Origin: Prostheceraeus crozeri
Taxonomy: Eukaryota > Platyhelminthes > Polycladida > Euryleptidae
Direction: 5' to 3'
Assembly (NCBI GenBank): GCA_907163375.1
Contig: CAJQUW010007784.1
Coordinates: forward strand, 558,001-622,000
DNA: 64,000 nt
The position numbers and the translations under genes are program-made. This document shows positions 53,124-64,000 of this stretch, piece after piece (within the stretch, counting starts at the first letter, position 1; the number at the start of each line of letters is the position of its first letter). Below the pieces are notes generated by a model, which saw only the letters and a list, made by a program, of their open reading frames with translations, ran no database searches and was not told the origin of the DNA.

Positions 53124-53686
53124 TTGTTGTTGTTGAGTTTGCTGTTGCGGTTGTTGTATTGCTTGTGGTTGCACTTGCTGTAGCTGAATTTGCTGTGTCT
53201 GGACTGTTTGCTGCGGTTGCTGGTGTGCAGCCACAGCAGCTTGTTGCTGAGCCATTGTTGGCAGCACAGTTGTAAAGGCCGTCAGAGGAAATGCTTTTGC
53301 TCCACTTGGGTGAAATTGCAGCAGAATTTTCTGCTGACCTCCTGCAGCACCAGGCAGGCCACTGGCAACTGCAGCCACCGCTTGTTGAACTTGTTGCAAG
53401 GTTGCTGTATTGGTCTGACCGGGGGCCAAGTTGATCTGCAGGGTAGTAGTTCCTGAAGCGACACTATTAGATAAAGCTTCCACAGGAAGTTGAATACATT
53501 TTGCCACAGAGCTCGGCGCGGAAAGTTGCTGAGAGGAGCATGCAGAGGAAACTGCCACCACAGGTGTTGTAGCAAAATTGGCAGTAGTACTAGGGACCGG
53601 GGATTGCACCGATTGTACCGTGGAAGGAGTGCTCACCGCGATGGCATTCATAATGCTCTGAGCGGGGTCTGCAGTGGAAAATTCTT
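53124..53686 (-). CDS. Host C2H2 zinc-finger gene, long Gln-rich exon
   Basis: 563 bases. Acceptor CCATTTTTGCAG ends at 53687; donor GTAAGT follows at 53123-53118. Encodes EFSTADPAQSIM at the start, then Ser/Thr/Ala- and Gln-rich segments (TLQQVQQAVAAVASGL, AAHQQPQQTVQTQQIQLQQ). Its first codon is completed by an upstream exon that was not found, so the true N-terminus lies further right. Gln-rich segments of this kind are transcription-activation regions. It ends at a codon boundary and joins the exon at 45774 in frame. Confidence 0.8.
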
Positions 53687-55866
53687 CTGCAAAAATGGAA
53701 ATATTATTACATCATTGAAAATCTACCGAATCTTATTGCTTACATAAACAGAAATAGACATCATTAGAAAAAGCTACAAGAAATATCCGAATTTTGCATC
53801 TACCCACGAGAGGAAAGAAAAAAAGTTAAGGATAAAATGAAGCCATCATCAGCAATCTACCTATTCTCTAATAATTTAAATGATTTTTTTCAATTTTGAA
53901 TTTAATCCGTAAATTCAAAATACGAACAATTTAGGAAGCAATCCATAATGAACAACTATGGCATGGAAAATAAGCAGATCTTGAAGTCCAATATCGAAAA
54001 CAAATAGAAAAATGTAACCTCTAAATTAAGGAAAATTAGTCAAGAAGTTTTGGTCTCACTGACTCACTATGTCCATTTCGGTGATGCTCAATCTACAGCC
54101 CTTTAGGCAGAGGGGTTTCGTATTTGCTGCAAAATCGCTTTAAGATCTTTAATTGTGATAAATCGGTTATTATACTCATGACGTTATTGTCGAGATTTTC
54201 CAATAGTTGATGTGTGTAGATTCCTGATGATGGCCACTTCAGATGGTCGAAATATTAAATTTGTCTTCTGATTTTTATAAAGCAACCAACTGTTTACTCC
54301 CTTATGATACAATTTTATTATCTTCTGTATTTATTATCTAAAGGCGCGTTTACACGTGTAATTTTATTGCTGCCACCAAACATGCACGCATTAACACTAG
54401 TGACACTCTCTTCAGGACAACTAGATTGCTGACATTTTTAGAAGTTGTTGCAACCGAGTGTCAGTAAAATATTGCGAGTGGGTCCTGACGGTTTCTAAAA
54501 AGTGTCAGTAAAGTTGAAAAAGGCGGAACTTTCACTAACACTACACATGGCACTCACATGATAATAATACCGTGATCAGGACGCACGGGTCTGACTTTTT
54601 GGATGCCGAATTTGTTCTTGCATTTTTCTTTATCGCCAATTTTATGTGCTAATGTGCATAACTTATTTGCATGAATATTTTCTACTATTCCTACTGTGTG
54701 CTGTTGTGTATTCTATTTACATCAATTTCAACTTCATTTCAGTAGCACAGAATAGATTTCCTTGACTTCCATTTTACTGGTAATTCCGCCTTTTAGTGGG
54801 AGTATGAGTATTTAGCTTTGCTTTCACCGGAATTCCTCACCAATGATCACTCACATAGCTATTTGTGTGTTGAATTTCAATCATCGACTGAGCAGTCGTG
54901 CCTCGGTACTGGGCTGCTAGACAACTGTGTAATAGATAAAAGCATCGGCAGGCGTGACCTATCTTTCTCGAATATCATGAATCATCGATTCATTGGTTAC
55001 TATCCTGACATCGACGTCGATTTAGATTTGCAAAACATACGGTAAAACGTTTTAGCAAATCAAACGATAATCGATGGTTTAACAATAAATAAGTAGCACA
55101 TGAGCATGAGTAAGCATTACTGACAGCGACCACACTAGGGTTGTAGGCCCGGGCTTGTGAAAAAATTCGGGACTGAACCCGCGCCCGGGACTTGGAACGA
55201 TTTCCATCGTCGATCGAGGGATTGAGTCTCCAAGTCCGAGATCTCGATTTCACAGGAAAAAGTTGTTATTTTGATCATTTTATCGCATTTCTCATTCCTC
55301 TAATTCTTCGCATTATAAAGCTATTTTCTAATTCTATTGAGGGTCACATTTTCAGCGTTTAACGAAATCACAGTGAATTGCCATCGTTCTAGCCATAGAG
55401 GGATCCAGCAGATCAACCATCCAGAGCTGCGAGTACACGGGTTTTCAACACTGTTGTAAATGAGTACAGTGACAAGATTGGAATGAGCAGCGAAGAGCGA
55501 GAAAGCTGCGATTGCTCTATAGCTTTTGCCACTCAGCTCATCCATTTCAATCAAGTAGTTATCAATACAAGACAGTCTATTGACGAAAAGTGCACCCATT
55601 TATCAGAGTCGCACATGAATGCGTCAAGCTACTGCACGTAAGTATACATATATCCAGTCAATTACCAGAGCACAAGATATATAGCATATATATATATATA
55701 TATATAAAATACAAATGGAAATAATATGAATATAAAGCCACAAGAAAATCAAAAGCCAAAATGCCCTGCCAATCGATTTCTACCGCTTAGCGGCTTGTCA
55801 AGGCAGAAATGAAGTATATTTATCTCAATAATTACAGATATCCAAATAATTCAGAGGATATAGAAA
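53687..55866. other. Non-coding, possible MITE end and short satellite
   Basis: 54350-54600 begins AAAGGCGCGTTTACACGTG, which resembles a DNA-transposon end, but no partner end was found. 55690-55710 is a (TA)n run. The missing upstream exon of the zinc-finger gene could be here but was not recognised. Confidence 0.35.
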
Positions 55867-56624
55867 TCAAATACAATTAAGAGTAGGCTGGAATAACTTA
55901 ATAAACATAGATTCCTTTGATTCCCTATCCAAACGGCCGGCACTTGGAGGCAGTTGATAAAATGGCAAGGCAATAAAATTGCCGCCACAGCTCGAAATAT
56001 GATGGCTTACTTTCAGCGAAGAATAAGTTTTTGTTTTTATTTGCTGTCTGTGTACAGTCATTCTGTGTCTGAATGTGTCCCCCGTCTGTCCGATGTAATA
56101 GTTTTTGCAACGGTCACAGATCAATTTGTATATTACATTCGACGACCGGCAATCCATGTTGTGTTTGATAGTAAATGTCTTAGTTCCCCCGGTGTTTCAA
56201 AATACAAACGATTGCATTCCACTATCATGCTACAGCTTTTACAACGTGGTTCTTGACATCGAGTAACACCTCTGACCGTTATGCGATTATTTCTTGCTAA
56301 AAGAGATATCAGTGTTCTCGGTTGCTTATATGCTTTCATAAATGAATAATTTCGAAATGGTTCCATTAAATTTAAAGTACTTGAAATGGGACGGATAACT
56401 TTGTTATAGACATCTGGATTGTTTTTGTTATATTCATGCATAAAAGGAAAGACTGGTTTATGTTCTCGCTTAATATTTACTGCGCTTAAGCTATTTGCTT
56501 TTCTTATTGCATCATCTATTAAGGAAGATGGGTACTTTAAAGATATCAACCGTTCTCGTAATTCTGCGAACCGGAAATTTCTTATCTGTTCTTGATTAAC
56601 AATTAATCTTATTCTACTAGCCAA
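55867..56624 (-). mobile_element. Penelope-like retroelement, 5'-truncated (linker and GIY-YIG endonuclease)
   Basis: 56624-56133 encodes the post-RT linker (SSLIDDAIRKANSLS, KPVFPFMHEYN, PRTLISLLARNN, CQEPRCKSC). 56157-55867 encodes the GIY-YIG nuclease: NVIYKLICDRCKNYYIGQTGDTFRHRM, then HRQQ and ESMFIKLFQPTLN. A frameshift lies near 56145. The reverse-transcriptase part is absent. Confidence 0.8.
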
Positions 56625-56633
56625 ATTGTACTA

Positions 56634-57716
56634 GCCTATTGCACGAAACTTCATTAGTTATTAGCTAATATTTTATGAACTAATAACTAATGATTATTAG
56701 TTCCACTAAAATCAGTTGCACAAAACGATAATAATTAAGAGTTATCGGCTAATAAATGTCATGAGGGAATTCCATGCAGATGACGTCAAAAGTATGTAAT
56801 TGTCATGAAAACAAATCGCCGTCTCATCGAATATCATTGCTGTATCTGCCTGTGCACGTCTTTTGATGTACAATCGTACTGTAAAGCTGTGTATCTGTAT
56901 AAAACTCTAACTTCGATCCACATACGAATAAGGCGTTAATTGAATGATTTCCATGCCTATCCACAAACTGATGTTCGTTCTCAGATGGGGCTTGTATCTG
57001 CACTAATGTCCCATCCATCAACCCACAAACATACGGCATTCCACCAATCGCAAAAAATTGCTGTTGAACATTTGCAACATTTGACGGAAAATGTACGAAT
57101 TCTGCTTGCAATGTTCCATAGATTGCGGCTACGACTGAGTGGATTGCGCGGCAAACATAACTTTTGTGCACACCATGGGCATCGCCAGTTATATGGTCAA
57201 ATGCATTTCCACTCAGAAACCTTAGACATAAAAGGATCTGTTGTCTGGGAGGCAGAGCATGGCTTCTTTTGGTCGTGTGTCGCAATTCGTTTCCAATACG
57301 TGCTTCAATGTACTGTACCATCTCTTCATTTAGCCTAGATTTTTCCTTGTGCTCCTCATCGATAACGTCAAAATTCGTTCTGTCTTTATATATACGTTCG
57401 CGGCTAATCCCGGCTTCAAAATAAATTTCACTGTCACTGTCATTGTCGCTTTCAAAATCCATTTGTAATTGCATCAAATTGTGAAATAATAGATCCTATC
57501 AATCTCGGAAGGTTAATAAACTCTATCAGTGAATCGACCGCTTTGTTATTAGCTCATGAATATTATTCGTCGTTTGTGCAACAGCTCGTTGATAGAAATT
57601 ATGAGCTAATGAAAATCTCGCGAACTAATGAATTTCATTAGTTAATAAATGTTTCCTGCAACTGTGCCGGAATTATTAGCTAATAATATTAGCTAATGAA
57701 GTTTTGTGCAATAGGC
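56634..57716 (-). mobile_element. PIF/Harbinger element with terminal inverted repeats
   Basis: The left end GCCTATTGCACGAAACTTCA and the right end (inverse) GCCTATTGCACAAAACTTCA match at 19 of 20 bases, and the similarity goes on with TTAG/AGCTAAT motifs. The 3-bp flanks do not match, so a target duplication is not shown. It borders the Penelope fragment on its left. Confidence 0.8.
56824..57477 (-). CDS. HARBI1-like nuclease, C-terminally truncated
   Basis: 217 residues from ATG 57477. Helix-rich N-terminus (LPPRQQILLCLRFLSGNAF, VHKSYVCRAIHSVV), then the first catalytic Asp in YVCGLMDGTLVQIQAPSENEHQFVDRHGNHSINALFVC. It stops soon afterwards, so the later Asp/Glu of the DDE triad are missing: a family member is usually longer than 300 residues. 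Cannot cut by itself. The frame is open, so the loss may be recent. Confidence 0.75.
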   Translation of the reverse strand: MMQLQMDFESDNDSDSEIYFEAGISRERIYKDRTNFDVIDEEHKEKSRLNEEMVQYIEARIGNELRHTTKRSHALPPRQQILLCLRFLSGNAFDHITGDAHGVHKSYVCRAIHSVVAAIYGTLQAEFVHFPSNVANVQQQFFAIGGMPYVCGLMDGTLVQIQAPSENEHQFVDRHGNHSINALFVCGSKLEFYTDTQLYSTIVHQKTCTGRYSNDIR

Positions 57717-59615
57717 CCCTGGTAAAAACAAAATGTGATAAAAACAGCTTTCGACTATATGTAAAAAAAGTCTTTGAACTAGTGATGTATCATCTACAAA
57801 CTCATTTGATTTGTAATATATTCCTCACAACATTTTTGTGTTCTGTTATGAACCAAGTTCTGTTATGAGGAAACCAATATTTCGTTCCTTTCAGTCGAAC
57901 ATTTCCTAGGAAAAATTCGTTTTTCCCATGTCACTCATATTTTGAATGAAGACTTAGGAGGAACTGCTAGTGTTTAAAATGTGCTCACTCTCTTCTTTCT
58001 TGTCACTATGTTGACAATTTGGGAACGTTTTTGAAAGTGTAACTTTCTTAGATTCATGTTAACATATCCGATGATTTCCATTCAACAAAATGTACGCATT
58101 ATTATTGTTAATAGATTCTCAAACTACCTTTGTATGTTATCGTACTTATAGCCTAATTATCCCCGCATGTTTCGCGAGGCACTACAAGTATCAATTAATA
58201 ATATTGTAGCATAGTACAGCTCAAACTGTATGGAATTGAATTCATTTTACAATTTCAAGATAATGCGGCAAACTAGAATGGACGAAAACTTCTGATCACT
58301 GGATTTGAGAAAATCTAACTTCAAAATCAACCACAGCAATTAATCGTGCACCTGAGTCACGTAATTCAGAATCATGAGAAAACTGAAACGCACCAGCCGC
58401 TATACACTCGGTGAATCTCAACGGAGATCTCAGGAATGCTATTTATACCTGAAAATTTTATCATAAATTGATCTATATTGACCGTTAAAATTGATGATTA
58501 ACTTACTTCGAGTTCATATCGATAATTGCATGCACACATGCATCACGGAAATCAAGGGCTATCAGTCCATTTATAATTTCGTGTGAGTCAGTTGCACGTT
58601 TAAACTGTACTTCTTTCTCATTTATGCTCTTCGTCTAAAGGCTATTTGGCATTTTCAACAAAACATAATTTCAGCACACGCAAAAGCACACACTCAACGA
58701 TGAAGACTATCAAAGCGAAGAACTCAGCAGGGTAACCTCTTCCACGAACTCTCAATCTTGTCTAGAGTTCTTATCCTTATCTAAAGACAAGCCTTTGCCT
58801 TTATCCCAAAACCAAGGTAATATAAGCAATGATAAATTGGGATAGGCTATTGAAAGAAAATAATTCACCTAGTTTCATTTTTTTTATCAGACGACGCATA
58901 CATAAATACCGTAACTTACCAGTCGCGGGAAATCGCAAAAAGATCGCTTAACTAGTGCAGCTATCCGCTTTCTTGATGACATCGCAGAGATAAATCAGCA
59001 AATGTCAAGTGTAAACTCTCTGCCGAAATTTTCTGATTCATCATAGATCGTTTAAGAGTCAGAAGCAATTTTTCATCAACTTTGAGTGTTAGCAACTTAG
59101 ATCAGATATATACTTTTTATACAGCTTTTTATCACATATGAAGTTTTAAGAAATGCTTTAAAAAAGAAAGCGAATTATATGACCAACTGTCAACTATCTG
59201 CATGTCCTATCAATTTAACATTTTAGAAAAAATGTTGTTTATAAACTAATGTGCCTTCAAGGCGAACACTTTCATATTGGTAGTACCATCCGACCGCTCC
59301 ATGTGAGAATCAAAGAACATGTTACCCGAGAAGCATCGTCTGTCTTAAACATCTGAAGAACTGTGATATCAACAACTGAAATATTGTAATATGAAAAGGA
59401 TAGCACAAATCTACGACTTATGGAAGCACAATTATTACTAAAGTACCAACCGAAAACTAACTCAAGAGAATAATAAGAGCAATACCGACAATTTCCATTC
59501 CTTTAATTTTATGACCAAGGACCTATAATTTCATCATCAAGATATCTTAGAATGCACTTATCTTTCTATATTTATAAAATTCCCTTTTATCCTATCATCT
59601 TCATCCTATTAACTC
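57717..59615. other. Non-coding stretch
   Basis: AT-rich with no supported gene, repeat or RNA. Confidence 0.4.
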
Positions 59616-60083
59616 ATGAAAATAGTGGGCCAGAGTACCTCGATTCCCTACATTCCTGGAGTCTCTGAGAGGATAAGGAGTGTCCTTCGCAAGAGTGACA
59701 TTCACGTGGGAATGAAGCCTACCTCTACTCTTCGACAGCAGCTGGTTAAGAAGCGACCCGTGCCTGCCACCGAGTTGGGGATCATCTACCAACTGCCTTG
59801 TGGCTCAGAGGGATGTAGCTGGAGCTATGTTGGAGAATCCTCACGAACGTTGGATGAACGAAGGCGAGAACATATGAAGGCTGTTCGAGACATTGACACC
59901 ATGCGCTCTGAAGTGGCTCAACACGCTCACGACTACTCGCATTCAGTAAATTTTGAAGAGATGAAGGTGATAGACAAGGAGAGTAACTGGAGGAAGAGAG
60001 TGATAAAAGAATCGTGGTGGACGAAGACGCTATCTTCCTCTAATCGCACCAAGCACCGCATCAGTGATATTTGGTTTCGGTAA
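59616..60083 (+). mobile_element. Penelope-like retroelement, second 5'-truncated fragment (GIY-YIG)
   Basis: A 155-codon frame. IPYIPGVSERIRSVLRK and STLRQQLVKKRP are the linker typical of Penelope-type elements; GIIYQLPCGSEGCSWSYVGES and DERRREHMKA form the GIY-YIG nuclease, followed by a C-terminal region (WRKRVIKESWW). Different family from the fragment at 55.9 kb. Confidence 0.8.
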
Positions 60084-60303
60084 CTTTGACTTTCTTTCCA
60101 ATTCTTGCTTTTGCTTATTATGCCTTGTTACTTATCTCCTCCTCTGTAGTAGTATGATTTCCATTTATTTCATGTTTACGGTCTCTATTTTCATAAGCCT
60201 GTCTTCAATTTCTATGCTGTAATTTTTGATGCTGCAACCTGTCAAGTGAGCTGTGCTTTGCGACTGTTGGTGAGTGACCAGTCTGTTGTCTGGAGTCACT
60301 TGC

Positions 60304-60343
60304 CTGACGATGACCGGTTGGGCCGGTTGAAAGGCCTTGCCTA
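60304..60343 (+). ncRNA. Hammerhead-ribozyme-like core downstream of the Penelope fragment
   Basis: CTGACGA (60304-60310), a six-pair stem GACCGG/CCGGTT, GAAA (60329-60332), a three-pair stem GGC-CTT-GCC and TA at 60342-60343. This follows the hammerhead core order, and Penelope-like elements are known to carry hammerheads. Stem I could not be paired and one base is extra after the first core block, so it may be degraded. Confidence 0.3.
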
Positions 60344-60559
60344 ATAAAAATTTCGATTTTAGCCAATACCTGGTTTTGTGGCCTCTCTCAATGGATATGG
60401 ATATTATTGACTCATATCTAAATTTGAAAATTTTTGTTTGCGAAGTTGTAACTTCTTCTATCCTCTGATGTGGCCTGATAAGGCGAAAATTTAGGAGCTT
60501 TTCACAAAGACCTATAAATAGCACGGCTTTTGTTCTATTCATATAACATCATGCTACTT

Positions 60560-63500
60560 CGGCGGAATTTTCAAATTTTAGAATAATATGCCTACTTTTA
60601 ATCATTCTTTGAACAAATCGCTACTCTTGATGATATTTAGTCTGAACAGTCTGGACGTGAAAAGAATGGTTTCGTCAAAGAAATTAGAATCGACAGTTAA
60701 AAAGATCTCGATCCAAGGTACTCAACGCAGTTTAAACATAATGTGATAAGATATTGGAAGCAACTTCGAGGCATGCAGTGATAACACGTCTAACTGATCT
60801 AATCGATTAACTGAGCCCAACAGACCAGGTCGAAGAGAAAATGAAGAGCACGTGAGTCTGCTCGCATCGAGGACTTCGGCTTAATTCTTTAATCAGAAAA
60901 GTGATACTTCGTTGTTGATGACTAACTGCGCAGTTGATTTCTTTAATTTGGATGCAAGAATGACATTTGATTTCTTTAATTAGATATTAGAATATGCAAC
61001 AATGGACTTTTCATCTCGTTTAACTTAGAAGTATAGCCAGCACTGTTAAGCCATGCTGATAGATTCCACTGTAAATTTTGAATTCCTTGTCAATTTAATT
61101 CACCGAATCATCAACGAAATTTGACTCGTGCATATTGCCAGAACACCCGAATTCAAAACAACTGAATATTAGGAACAACTGAGCATGATTAATTTTATAA
61201 TACTTCATTTGAAATAAGCATGCCTTCAACAAGTGTCAACATCAAAATGCATCATCGGCCTGACTCAGTGAAAATGCGAACCTGTATTGAAAGTGGACTT
61301 AACCTCGATCTATTGCCTCACAATTTATTTGTATGTGATCTATAGCAGTAGCCCATGACAGCTCATACTAAAGAAAACTAAAACAGACAAAATTTATGCT
61401 TCAGTGAGTATAACAGACGGACATAGTTACTGACTGTTTCAACGTCGTCAATTAATTACCTCCCCAAGAACCTTTGCATTCAAATTAACCAATAAGAGCA
61501 ATGAAACGCGAGTAATGCAACAATCAAATTCAGGTGCACCACACTGAAATCACATTATTTCGGATAACACGCGACATTGATAGAAATCATGACAACTCGA
61601 GTCTTTACAAACAGGCTTTTCACAAACTTATCTGTCACGCTAATTTCATATTGCATATTAAGTTCATTCGATCGATTCATTCAACAAATTTTCATCCCTA
61701 AAGACAAACGAGAGAATACACATTAACAAAACTGTTGGGAATATTCAAACGTATGAAAATGCAATCGGTGCATGCTGCATATACTTTCGTTGATCTAGCA
61801 TTTACAGTTGGGTTGATGCATGCTTTTCAGTTTGTAATAATTCTGTTTTGAATTCAACCGATTAATATTGCACAGATAACATTCAAGTTGAAATAAGGAA
61901 TTTGACATGGAATGGACAGCAGACTTATCAAATGTCATCTGAGGTAAGGACAAATTGCTGATATTTTTAGTATGAGCGGCACAAGCTTCAGTCAGACCTG
62001 AAGTAGTTAAGTGAGACCTTCATATTTTTTACTTTACTTTGCTCCACCCAAGGCACGAGACCATACCAGCAAGATAAATGGGCGTGAGACAGCCTTCATA
62101 CACTGACAATTCTCTTCCGGATAGGGTAAGCAGCCTCCTATAAAAGCGTTGGTACCTTTCAGAATTGAAAAGAATAATGTATTCTCCAATCAGTAGGACT
62201 ATGTGATGAGATCTGTGCATTTATGAAGCAGTACACCGACATGCACTGACATTTGCAGATTGATAGGATAATAATTTATTTTCTATTACCTGACACTCAA
62301 GCCGTCAGATCTGACAACAAAAAATCAGTAGGTACTATGCCTTATTTAAGATGAGCTTCTCTAAATAACCTCATAGTAATTCATGTGAGTGCATCCTGTG
62401 CGCATTTTGTGTCTACTCAATATATATATTTTCTATTTGTAACGATTTACTATTGCGTAGATACGCTAGCCAGAATTGTCACTTCAGATAGACAAAAAAT
62501 ACATTTAATGACTGGTTATTACAAAAATCCAGTAACATACCTAAGCAAGGATGAGCATTTTCCGCGGATCCGAGGAGCCCTAAAAAAAGTCTGCCCAATT
62601 CATTTTGTTCTCTTAGGAGCCCCCTTGAAATATGAATTTCCGTCTCGTAAATTCCTCGATGCCCTACTCTCTTTCCGGCATAAAGACTTTGCAAATTTTA
62701 CGATGAGCCCTCAGGTTAAATTACGATAAACATGATTTTCACCCGAAATGAAATCATTGTGATAATATTGAAGTGAGGTTGAGAAAATCTAGAAGACATT
62801 ATTTATCACTGTACTTTTCTACCGGTAACAGGTACATGCTACACCCACAGCGGCACCATTGACTTCAAGCTCAAGATGCTTGCAAAGCCGAGCCGAACGC
62901 CTAGCGGATAAGCGAGACTACAGATAGAAAATATCGGGTCGGCTAGAAATCTAGGAGTCGTTTTAGCCAATAACATCTGAAGACAAAATTTTAAGCATTT
63001 CTGCCAGCATTGGAAAATTCACCCAACTCTACGCACCTCATGCTCCATTGTCGTCCCACGATATCCGTAGGCTACATTCGCACATAAGACTAAACCAGAT
63101 TCAAAAAAATTTCAATACAACCAGTGGCTTTGTTTTGTGATGTATCCCCTTCATATACGTAGCTCATGGAATGTGATATGCAATAGCTACATGTATACCC
63201 GTCGACTCATTGTAATCGAGTCTCATTGGATAAACGAATTCCGAACATTGGATTCCTCTTCCTAGCTGGTTCAAAAGATCGGACTGCCATGCTATGAATC
63301 CGCGCCCGTACAGGACCTGAGAGAGAGAGCATGCCTGAAGAAGCAACTGTCCTAACACGGCTTACAAATTAGATACATAATATCTTGATTCATGTGAGAT
63401 TGAGACCAGTAGATTTTCATCAAGAGTGTAAAGGGAAAATATGTTGCTTGACTGGGTAGGCTAAACCACTTTAGTTGCGGCTTCGACTTGACTTAGCTGA

Positions 63501-64000
63501 AGATAAAATAAAGTCGGTAAGCCTAGACCAAGTTTTCTCTATCCATAGACATCTCTACTTTAAACTCTAATATAAATTGATCTACATTGATGCTGTTTTC
63601 TCATCATTCCCACGAATTTGTTAAATATTTTTCTTGAAAAACAGTAAATTCTCTTAGTAAAGAATAAAAGATTCGGACAAGGCGATTCATCAGGATCTTA
63701 CTGAAAGAAATAAGACAAATTTGCCGATGAAGCTGAGCTAACGCAAAACACGCGAATTGATGAATGTTCAGTAATAGCTTCATTGTCTGCGTTGAATTTG
63801 GTAGGTCAATCACAATGAGACCGTGAACTTACTGATATATCAATAGACTGAACACTTTAAAAACTTAATAGTGCAGGCCTACTCTGAGGAAGCAGGGTGA
63901 TTTTGGAGTGGACATATATATTATAAAAATTAAATTGCATCTGTAAATACTTTAAAAGTTCATCACTTGGCAAATGACTTCGTGTGTTCCCAGTTATTCA
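60560..64000. other. Non-coding stretch at the right edge
   Basis: No supported gene. Short frames such as 62385-62729 have no recognisable motif. Confidence 0.4.

Noticed and set aside
55775-55805. Hairpin CCGC-TTA-GCGG with GAAA on the minus strand after the first Penelope fragment
   Set aside because: Lacks the CTGANGA core, so a hammerhead is not supported.
62385-62729. 114-codon frame with hydrophobic N-terminus
   Set aside because: No recognisable domain, codon pattern or context; likely chance.

Overview
The window is AT-rich animal nuclear DNA, most likely from an invertebrate; I cannot name the taxon. The evidence is GT/AG-spliced genes with long introns, one recognisable host gene, and a dense load of eukaryotic transposons (Polinton/adintovirus-type, piggyBac, hAT, PIF/Harbinger, RTE-like LINE, Penelope-like). 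There are no operons and no tRNA, rRNA or CRISPR loci.

Bases 1 to about 9,445 hold the right part of a first Polinton/adintovirus-like element (element A), cut by the left window edge. It is mostly on the minus strand: two penton-like minor capsid genes, an adenovirus-type protease, the major capsid protein, a pX/mu-like basic protein, an integrase with chromodomain, a conserved unknown protein, a remnant of the packaging ATPase, and small accessory genes, one of which is spliced. Inside it, on the plus strand, are three small genes. The last of these (2869-3414) is a full two-repeat TATA-binding-protein homologue, and a second copy lies in element B.

Bases 9,445-12,400 are repeats and unassigned sequence. 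Bases 11,921-13,800 hold the 5' end and about two thirds of a broken piggyBac transposase. The Cys-rich C-terminal domain of a piggyBac transposase is at 32,703-32,915 in the same orientation. About 18.8 kb between the two pieces is probably a second large virus-like element (element B). It contains a divergent promoter with a RING-like gene and a basic-protein gene (14.2-15.2 kb), minisatellites with interstitial telomeric repeats, a seven-exon gene of unknown function (16.3-19.3 kb), protein-primed-type DNA polymerase B (19.4-23.3 kb), the transcription-factor-like pair (23.6-24.5 kb), then protease, capsid, pX-like, penton, integrase, unknown, ATPase, paired small genes and a basic RGG protein down to 32.5 kb. 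Several genes in both elements carry isolated nonsense codons or frameshifts while neighbours are intact, so both are endogenised and decaying.

Bases 33-54 kb cover a host gene on the minus strand: three phase-0 exons (53,686-53,124, 45,774-45,550, 36,968-36,324) encode a Gln-rich protein with three C2H2 zinc fingers. Its introns are filled with hAT remnants, an RTE-like LINE, an internally deleted hAT with perfect 8-bp target duplications, a foldback MITE and a larger decayed hAT transposase.

Bases 54-64 kb are mainly non-coding, with two 5'-truncated Penelope-like fragments (GIY-YIG endonuclease), one Harbinger element with terminal inverted repeats, and unassigned sequence at the right edge.

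The genes of elements A and B together look like a virion-forming mobile DNA virus: PolB replicates, integrase inserts, and ATPase, protease, two capsid proteins and a core protein build particles. The TBP-like and companion proteins, with strong TATA, CCAAT and bZIP-type promoter elements, suggest that it brings part of its own transcription initiation machinery.
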